From: Pyropia yezoensis
Taxonomy: Eukaryota; Rhodophyta; Bangiophyceae; Bangiales; Bangiaceae
Reading direction: 5' to 3'
DNA length: 64,000 bases
NCBI GenBank assembly: GCA_009829735.1
Contig: CM020618.1
Location: 40,415,030 to 40,479,029, forward strand
Shown here in pieces: positions 56,451 through 64,000 of the stretch. The translations under genes and the position numbers were made by a program. Numbering within the stretch: position 1 is the first letter of the stretch; the number at the start of each line of letters is the position of its first letter. The notes below the pieces were generated by a model. That model was not told where the DNA came from. It ran no database searches and was given only the letters and a program-made list of their open reading frames with translations.

Positions 56451-58159
56451 CTCCCCCGGCCGAGCGCTCAGTCGATGCTGGGGAACGGATGATCTACTGT
56501 TGCTCGGGGTTAGTGTCCTTGCCCGTTCGCAACATGGCATCCATGGCCGCGCACGGCCCAGGCTTGGTAAGCCCGTCCGCTACGTTGTGCTCAGACTTGA
56601 GCAAGCCCGCAATGGAAATCTCGTTCCGCCTGTAGGCCTTCCGTGGAGCCGCGACATTGATCATAAGCCGCTTTTCCGTCGTGTGGGATGCCCGCGTGAC
56701 GACGTCAAACACCTGCTTAGAGTCGGTGAGCACGATGGGGGGCAGATGCTGTCGGTAAATGCGCTCCAGGTCGTGCTTGAAGATGTACACCGCGTCAAAG
56801 GCGTCCGCAAAAGCGTAAACCTCGCCTGCCATGATGCTCCTGACCACGCGTCGGGCCTTCTTGCTCGAAAATGCCAGTACATGGCAGTTGTCCGCGCCAT
56901 CGCACAGTAACACGAGGTAGCCAATCTGCGACGACTGGTCGTCGTTGTTGGCGAAAGAGACGTCCGCGAGTACACGTAGGTGCAGCGTCTCCGGATCGAG
57001 ACGGGTGTACGGCAGGCTTAGGGTCGAAGTCGTCTTCGCGCGCTTGATCGCCTTGTTCAGCTCCTGCACGTGGCGAGTGCTAAATGACGTAGCCGTCGCC
57101 TGCGCCGGGCGGTTGATGGCGCAGCAAAGGTCCGGTCGGGTGAGCGCCAACCAAGCGAAGCCAGATCGCACCGAAACAAAAGTCTCATAGTCGATATTTC
57201 AGAGGCTGGGTGACGGCGGCGTCGACGTGCTTCTCCTGACTGAGGGTGAAGGAGCGCTGCAGGCTAGGAACGGTCTTGATGGTGACGCCGACAAAGTCAA
57301 AACAGTCCCACCCTCTTGGCTCCGCCTCAAAGACCTCGAGTGTCTCCAATGTCAGCTGCTGAAATACCTCATTGCCGCCGTGGGCAGAATCATCGATGTA
57401 ATTGCCCATGAGTCCCTCGATGCTGTCGTCGTTGGGTGTGACGAACAAACGCGGGCCCCATGTTAGTGGCGATAGCTCGAGATCCTCCTCAGCATGCTTG
57501 GCAAGGGTCACGTACCAGTAGTCTCGAGTGTCCGGAATGCCGTACAGTGGCAGCAGTACTTTCAGGAGCTCATCCTCCGCCAGCCCGAAAAGGGCTGCAT
57601 CGTCCTTCTTGAGCTTAAGGTAGATGTCTCGAGACAACTTGTGCTTGCTCTGCAGGTACGCCGGGTCCACGTTGTGAAGGAACAAGCGGAAGCCGAGAAC
57701 TGCGCTCGTAGACACTATGAGCCTTTTGGAGCTCTGCCAGATAGCGGAAGCGCTGTGCACGATGAAAGGCTTGGCCCAGTCCCTGTGCCCCTGACCGGCA
57801 AGCCGCGACTTTGGCATCTCATCTTCAGTGCCGACCTTTTTAAAGGCATCCACGAACCGCCCCCCAAATACTGTGGATCCTTCAGGTACGAGAGCCCCTG
57901 GGACTTTCTTAAAGGCGCCGCGCCGGAGTAACCCGTCTGCCTCCTTTTGTCGGGCCCCTTGGATTGCAGGAGACTGAATGCGTGCGTCGGATGCCTTCAG
58001 CACTTCTGTGATACAAATATCCTAAGGGGTGTTAAGCTTTTTAGAGGTTAGGTGGTAGGCTTTGTCGCGGAGCTCTCCCACTCGACGACTGATCTCCGCC
58101 ACGAGGGTGTCGCCGGCGATGATGCCGTCCAGGACGGAGCCCACTTGCTTGTCTGTGGG

Positions 58160-58436
58160 CTCGGCCGCCGCCGTCGCGCCGGCGCACGGCCCGCCCTCAT
58201 ATCCGTGCACCCGAAAAGCGGGCCCAGGCCAACACTGGCCACAATAAACCGCCACCTGCACCCTCCACATGAGTGCGGCAGCGCAAACAAGCCACCTGTC
58301 CTCCCAGCCGTCCAATCTCACGACCGCGCAGATAAACAACATGCAATTGGTCATCAATGTAAAAAGGCCCCCTTGGCACCGAGTCGGCTGAGCGCGAGGG
58401 TGTGCACCCCAGCCAAATCGGAAACTCACACTGAGT
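58160..58436 (-). repeat. Right LTR-like repeat of the copia remnant
   Basis: Direct repeat of 56170-56450. As the element reads on the minus strand, this is the 5' copy. It is adjoined inside by KQVGSVLDGIIAGDTL-like coding sequence. Confidence 0.8.
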
Positions 58437-58440
58437 CCCA

Positions 58441-59367
58441 TATGATCAGCAGCTCATTTAAAGGCGAGCTCGACTGTGTGCGGGCGGTTTGCGTGCCCTT
58501 CACTGGACGGCGTGATTTCGAGCAGCATGTTGTGAGAGCATATCGAAAGCTCGACCGCTTGTTCACAGAGCAGGCTCAACGGAGGCACAGCCGTGTCCTG
58601 CGCCGGTCCGAACGTCAACGAGTTGACACAATCAAATGTACGCAGAGCGCCTGACGGACACGGATTGAGCGATAGGCTCTCCACGCTGCGCGGACGACGG
58701 TCTGTCACGGTCACGGTTCTCTTTCATGATGGGCATCGTGCGTCCCCGGGACGTCTTTATTCCGTGCGGAGCGTGGAGGCGCCGTGCGAGCTCTCCATGT
58801 CGCCCTATTTCGGCGGACACTCGCCGATACTTAGTTCAAGGCAGCACACGTATCGTATCGTACATCGCCCATACCACGCAAGAAGCTGCTGGTCGTCGCA
58901 ACTGCGGGCAGCTTTCCACGTGATCAGGGCGGTGGCGCACAGCGCGAACCACCAGTCAGCGACGATACGCCATGGTGTGATCGTCGATGTCCTCGGCAGC
59001 CTCTACGTGTGCAGGAGCGGGGGCTTCTCGGTGGAGGGGTGTGCAACGCGAGCGGCGTTGCTTCCTTGACAGCGATTGATTTGGTTTAAAACGAGTCAGA
59101 AGGCGCGAGGTGTCGCTGTATGCAGATGGGCCGGCGTAGAGCGCAAATTGCAATTCTTTCCAGTACCGACACGGATCGAAATGATGGCCTTCATTTGATT
59201 CTTGCTGAGAATTTTATCAGTTTTCTGCGATGACCAGGAAGGCTCCTTGCGATGACGAGGACGACATTCAATCTTTCGGATGCGGTGCCCCCAGGATGTG
59301 GAAGCGAGAGTGCACGCGTCCTGTGTCATGGGTGGAGTGTGATTGTGTGCACAAGTAGGAGCGCGGT
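58441..59367. other. Unassigned stretch
   Basis: About 930 bases of mixed composition with short frames only. No gene, repeat or RNA was recognised. Confidence 0.4.
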
Positions 59368-61605
59368 ATGTCCGGTCGTGGCGCCAATGGCAATGGCGCC
59401 TTCTCTGGACACCCCCGCTCTTCCCTCCCCCCCAGTCGCCATCCGCGTACCACCACTGGCTTCATGCTACGCGCACCGCTGCTCGGCCGCGGTTGTGGCG
59501 CTAATAGCCGCAGCGTTGGCCGTAGGGGAGTCGACCTGCCGCTGGGACCGAGCGTTGGCGCCCTTTGGGACCGAGCGTTGGCGCCCTCTGGGACACCCCA
59601 GTGCGCGGGGTGACCGTCGGTGATCGTGGCGGCAGCGACAATGGTGGCCGCGGCGGCGGCGGAAATTGCGTTGGCGGTGGCGTCGGCGGTGGTAACAGCG
59701 GCCGCTCCTGCGATGGCGGTGGCAGCATTTTGAGTGGCTGACCGCCGCTGACGTCGGAGGTGGCGCGAATACCCGAGCCGCTTCGCAGCGGCAATAAGCC
59801 TCCATGGGTGGAGCAGCTGCCGGTGTCCGTCTTGGGCGGTTTAAGGGGGGCGGCCGTGAATGGCGGCGGCGGTGCCGCCTCTCTTCAGAGAGTGTGGAGG
59901 CCCCCGTCCGCGCTGCGCCGTGCGCATAAATTGAGGGAGGGGGCGTCGATGAGTACGCTCCTCCGCGGGGGAAGTCCCTTCGGGTCCACGCTAGGCGGTG
60001 CGAGTGCCCCCCGGGCGACGACAGCGACAACAGCGGCGCCTCTATCATCCAACAGTACATTCCCGGATAAGGGTGAGGGCGAGCTAGAGTTGCGAGATGA
60101 CGACGAGGCGACGACCACGCCGACCAATGGGTTGGATTAGCTGCACCTCGAGGCCCGTAATGGCCGCCGCAGGCTGTCACAAGATGGGCTGGCTGCGGTC
60201 GCTTTCGGACCGACCCCCGATGGCGCGCTATCCAGAGCTCGCGGTCGTGCCGCAGCAAGCGTCTTGCCGCTGGCTCGGCCTCGAAGGGCGTCACCGAGAC
60301 GATGCCGAGTGCGGTGATAGAATGGTTTGTGGGCCTTTGTGTGTGCCGCCGCGGTTGTGCTGAGGGCGGTGATGGGGGGCTTTGAGGGCCAGTCAGCATC
60401 CACAAACTCGTTGTGGAGTGCCGCCCCGTCCATGTCCAGGCTCGCAACCTCTACCATTACTGGGCGCCCCCGGTCACTGGCGGAGCTCGCGCCCTATGTA
60501 GCCATCCCGCCCGTGGGGACGGCCGTGACGCTCGGCAGCCGCCATGCAATGCGCGTTGCGCGCGCCGCGCCGGCGCGGGCGGCAGCGAGGCAATCGCTGG
60601 TGGAGGGCGGCTCAGAAGCTTCGGCGGCAGCCGCAGCGTTGCTTTCATCGGCTCAATTGTGAGGGAACAGCCGCGCAGGTGGTGTCGTGGCCGCCGCCTG
60701 TCGCGAGGCCGCGAGGCCTCATGCTGCGTGGGAGCGAGGAAGCGGCTCGGCGGTACCGTAGGCCGTGCTGCAGAACGCGCGCGACTGCGCACGCCACCGC
60801 ACTGTGGAGTTGGTGGTGCCGCCGGCGCGGGCGGGGGAGCCGGCCAAAGCGACACGTTCGGCGTCCAGGTCCCTTCGGAGCACTCCGTCTGTTGCTGTTG
60901 CGTACGCAACTGCCGCTGCCGTTGCTGTTGGAGCGCCCGTAGGGACGGCGCGCGACCGCAGAAAAATTCGGCGACGGAAGTGCTGGGCGTACCCTCCCCG
61001 GCAGATGTCGCCGACGCGGTAGCGGTGTCAAATACGGGCGCCACTGCCGCCGCTGCTGCGGCGCTCAAAGTGCGCCTGCCAGGCGGCGTGCCTGCGGCGA
61101 CACTGCCTGCACTGCCCGCACGCTCCAACCGAAGCTGGACTGTGCTGATGCCAATGCTCGGCCGCTCCGCCTGTCGTGGCGCCGACCGTGCTGCGAGTAG
61201 CCGCACTGTCGGCAGGCCCACTTTATGGTCGTCGTCCCACCCGCCGCTGTCGGTGGTTACGGCGGCTGTGGTGGTGGGGATGGTGCCCACCCTCGGCGCC
61301 ACCAGAGGCTTGCTGCTGATGTCTGCGGTGACGATCGCAGCTGCGACCGTAACAGCGCCGGCGGTGAGGACCGCACGACGGCGGACGCTGTCTCCGCCAG
61401 AAGCCTACAGGCCCCCCGCGGGTGCGTCCGCCGCCTACGACTCGACGACGCTGGGGGGTTGGCTGCTGCTCTGAAAAAGATGGCGACTGAATTTGCCGTG
61501 GCGGGAGCTGGGCCGACGAACAGGCTTCGCGCAAGCGATGCAGTCGCACGGACGCTTGCAGAGGAATCGTTGGTGGGGGGGAGAAGGAGATCTGTCGTGC
61601 GGTGA
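59368..61605 (+). CDS. Possible host gene, Gly/Ala-rich, frame disturbed
   Basis: From ATG 59368 the plus strand reads MSGRGANGNGAFSGHPRSSL. Later islands in changing frames look coding: STLLRGGSPFGSTLGGASAP and NSTFPDKGEGELELRDDDEA (about 59.95-60.1 kb), SLAELAPYVAIPPVGTAVTL (about 60.47 kb), SPADVADAVAVSNTGATAAA (about 61.0 kb), and an end with GGLAAALKKMATEFAVAGAG and AVARTLAEESLVGGRRRSVV before a stop at 61603-61605. The stretches between include stops, so introns or errors must be assumed. Long minus frames also cover the region, so the strand is not certain. The Gly/Ser/Phe-rich style recalls a nucleoporin or RNA-binding protein, but I cannot assign it. Confidence 0.3.
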
Positions 61606-62045
61606 AGCTGCGAGGAGGAGCACAAACGAGCAAGGGAACAGGCTGTCCGGGAAGGGTGCTGAAGATAGGTGGGAAGCTCGGGGGACGCTATATTCTCACG
61701 GCTCGGACTGTTGTTCGGTCCGTGTCCGCGCGCAAGCAGTGTCTCTGTTCTCTCAGCGCACGAGCATGTCCGGCCTGACAACCTGCCTCTTTCATGTAGC
61801 CTATCGGAACGCAATGATCGAGTATGGGCGCGAGTGGCGTGGAAGTGCGCCACATATGTAGGATGAGGTGCTCATGCGCCAGCTTGCAGCTCAAGTTGAT
61901 GTCGGCAGAGGGCCCCTTATCGACGGCGATCCGCGCAGGGAGCATCGGTGGCACGAGTATCGTACACCTAGGGCGTTGTTAGCGAATATACAGTTCTACC
62001 ATGATTCGTGCAACACCAAGAGCACACGTCACTCTTACATAGCAC
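61606..62045. other. Unassigned stretch
   Basis: About 440 bases with no recognised feature, ending where homology to the gypsy gag begins. Confidence 0.4.
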
Positions 62046-64000
62046 TCAGGGTTGGGGATTTCGAGCCCTCAGACGCAGGGGGGTTCCCTCCCAACGCCTG
62101 TCTCGGGTCGCCCCGAACAGGGGGCGACCCCTGTGACTCCCAACGAGGAAGCCACACCATTCTCGGTGGGGCTTTAGCCCTTCACGAGGGAGTCTCCCTC
62201 GGAAACGCCGGTGGCTACACCAAGCTCGCCGCGGAAGACAACAGGCACTGCGGGTGAGCTCACCCCACTGCCTCAGCGGCTTTTTGCTCAACGTGAGGTG
62301 CCGGCCAAGATCCAGGTAGCCAACGCGGTCTATCAGAGGATCTTTGACTGTGAGACCTACGCCCTCCACAACAAGTCGGTGGCGTATGGTCCTATTCAAG
62401 CCCGAGCTATGGGCCGTGCCAAGAAGAATGCACTTCACTCTTTCGGGCACAAAGCGGAGAGGGATGGAACTCCCCCCCTCCGAGTCTTCGAGTTTCTACG
62501 TCGTTTCACAAAAGCCTGTGACGACAATGCCATTAGTGAGGGCATGGCTTCTCATATGCTACAGAATTTTACCAAGGGCGACCTCCGGACAGAACTTATG
62601 TCCGTCATGCCCAGTTCCTCAAGTGGAGGCGCTGGTGAGGTGACGTCCTATTTGGAGCTCGTCAACTGGTTGTTGAGAGCCATGGTTGATGAGGCAGCGT
62701 TGGCTTCTCAAGTCGAAGAGTTTACGCAAGCCCATCAGGAAGAGGCGGAGGACGAGTTGCCCTTTGCGGAGCGAGTCCGTAAGCTCAACAATCTTTGTGG
62801 GTTTCTTCATCCACAAGCTGTGAAGAAGAGTCGGTTTGTGGAGGGGCTCCATTGGTCAGTCCGGATGGAGACCCGGGAGCATAACACTGCCCGGGCGACC
62901 CTGGCCGAGTTGGCTAGGTTCGCCTACCGCAGAGGCGAGGCCTACCGCAAGTTGCGGGAGGAACAACGCCAGGAGCGTCAGTCCGAGTTGGCCAAGGAAC
63001 GGGAGGAGGCGCGCCAGGCCAGAGAGTTGAGAGAGGCGCGCTGAATCCGCAAGGAGAGGGTGGTAGCTGCCGTGGGAACTTCCCAGGGTATCTCTTCGTC
63101 TTCCCCAGTTGGGAAGACCCCTCCGGGAACTGACAATCGGTGCTGGAACTGCAACTCCGATGGACACTGGGCATATGATTGCCCCAAGTTGAGTAAACGC
63201 ATTGAACAACTCGTTGAGAATGCGAGTAAAAAGTCGGCTACGAAATAAGTACGTTCACGCCGCGAGGGTGGGTCTCGACCGGTGGTGGCGGTCGCCACAC
63301 CCTCGACGAAGAGGGCGGACACGTCATCCTCGGACTCGTCGTCTTCCCCTTCGTCCTCGGACTCCGACGCCAAGTCGGCGGGAAAAGAATGACTGTTGGA
63401 GCTCGCCGTCCTAAGCTCACAGCTGCAGCCTCGGCCAAGTGGGTTGAGAGGACGAACCAGCCCTGCCGGATACTGCGGCGACCTAAGGGAGTCGGCCCAC
63501 CTCGGGTAGGACTCCCCAAGAACGTAAACCCACTTCGGGTCATCGCGGTGCTGACGGGTGAGAACTTCCGGGTGGCTGGACGGGTGCAACTAGCCCCCGT
63601 CCGTGCCTGTTGTGCCCGTATCGTACTTGATACCGGGTCAGGAGCCTCCTTGATACGCAAGTCGCTATTACCAAAAGAGATGAAGCTCCAACGCTGGAAG
63701 TCTAAGGCTGACCATCTGATCGATATCAATGGCGGGGTACTTCCCATCGTTGGTGCCGTGACCCTACCAACTAGGTTGGGGACCCATGAGGTCGACGTGA
63801 CCTATGGTGTAGTTGAGAATATATCGGTACCCCTGCTTCTGGGTACCCCTTATGTTGTAACACAAGTGCCTCTGATTTGTGGCCCTGAGTACTGGGTCAA
63901 GTTGATGAATGGGGAGACTATCCCCATCCTTGGTAAGGGAAAGTCTGTGGCTCCTGTGACAGTCTCACAGTCGAAGCCTGTTTGGTCTGTGAGGGAAGGG
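62046..64000 (+). mobile_element. 5'-truncated copy of the antisense-ORF gypsy (gag to protease), runs off the window
   Basis: The plus strand matches the gag and protease of the 38.9-48.3 kb element closely: VYQRIFDCETYALHNKSVAY, FLRRFTKACDDN, CWNCNSDGHWAYDC, LDTGSGASLIRKSLL. Homology starts abruptly at about 62046 inside gag, with no LTR, so the 5' end is lost. Divergence is higher over the first 500 bases than later. The antisense ORF, if present, would lie beyond 64000. It is a broken copy. Confidence 0.9.

Larger units (their letters stand above)
56168..58440 (-). mobile_element. Short copia (Ty1) remnant with RT and RNase H
   Basis: The minus strand encodes copia RT (FLHNVDPAYLQSKHKLSRDI, LLPLYGIPDTRDYWYVT, MGNYIDDSAHGG) and RNase H (LRVLADVSFANNDDQSS, KSEHNVADGLTKPG). 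Direct repeats of about 280 bp flank it (about 56170-56450 and 58160-58436) and look like LTRs, roughly 90% identical, so it is much older than the two gypsy insertions. Gag and integrase are missing. At 2.3 kb it is less than half the size of a usual copia element, so it is internally deleted and has further breaks. The RT style resembles the copia elements of algae. Confidence 0.8.

Noticed and set aside
1-64000. CRISPR arrays, bacterial operons or phage genes
   Set aside because: No short regularly spaced repeats with unique spacers; spliced genes and LTR elements show eukaryotic nuclear DNA.
1-64000. tRNA or rRNA genes
   Set aside because: I saw no convincing tRNA box A/B pair or rRNA sequence by eye; a covariance-model search would be needed to exclude tRNAs.

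Overview
Nuclear DNA of a GC-rich eukaryote, in a draft assembly with one 500-base N gap. A spliced cyclophilin gene, a probable symplekin-type gene, an alanine-rich HEAT gene resembling phycobilisome-lyase HEAT proteins, gypsy and copia retroelements, and long CCG/GGC runs suggest an alga. A bangiophyte red alga (Porphyra/Pyropia type) is my best guess. This is inference; a GC-rich green alga or another protist is not excluded.

Layout. 1-10.0 kb is nested gypsy DNA: a minus-strand gypsy pol is split by a young, complete-length chromovirus (1649-9009, 871-bp LTRs, 5-bp target duplication) with an extra zinc-finger ORF before gag. It abuts the plus-strand tail of a second gypsy clade with an antisense ORF behind it. 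12.4-14.1 kb holds the cyclophilin A gene, with CCAAT boxes and three introns starting GTACGTT. 14.3-15.8 kb holds a convergent HEAT gene, followed by a 60-bp-arm hairpin. 16.9-21.8 kb holds a symplekin-like gene swollen by trinucleotide repeats. 23.5-32.9 kb is bounded by 1.7-kb inverted repeats and encloses a Cys-rich gene head to head with an intact IS630/Tc1-mariner-type transposase. The N gap at 34.1 kb separates two copies of one 2.77-kb segment, the geometry of two unmerged overlapping contigs. 36.5-38.2 kb carries an unknown gene head to head with a spliced tyrosine recombinase (38.5-49.3 kb). That recombinase is itself split by a young 9.4-kb gypsy element carrying a 560-aa antisense ORF. 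A 393-bp tandem repeat, two short TA-flanked inverted-repeat elements, an alanine-rich host gene, a short copia remnant, another broken-up host gene, and a 5'-truncated copy of the antisense-ORF gypsy (running off the window end) follow.

The host genes do not form a visible pathway; this is an ordinary eukaryotic patchwork. Three themes link the mobile parts: extra ORFs in gypsy elements (zinc finger, antisense ORF), recombinase genes paired head to head with unrecognised minus-strand genes, and the shared intron donor GTACGT in a host gene and in the recombinase. Reading frames of host genes often change at long G or C runs, so some apparent breaks are probably sequence errors.
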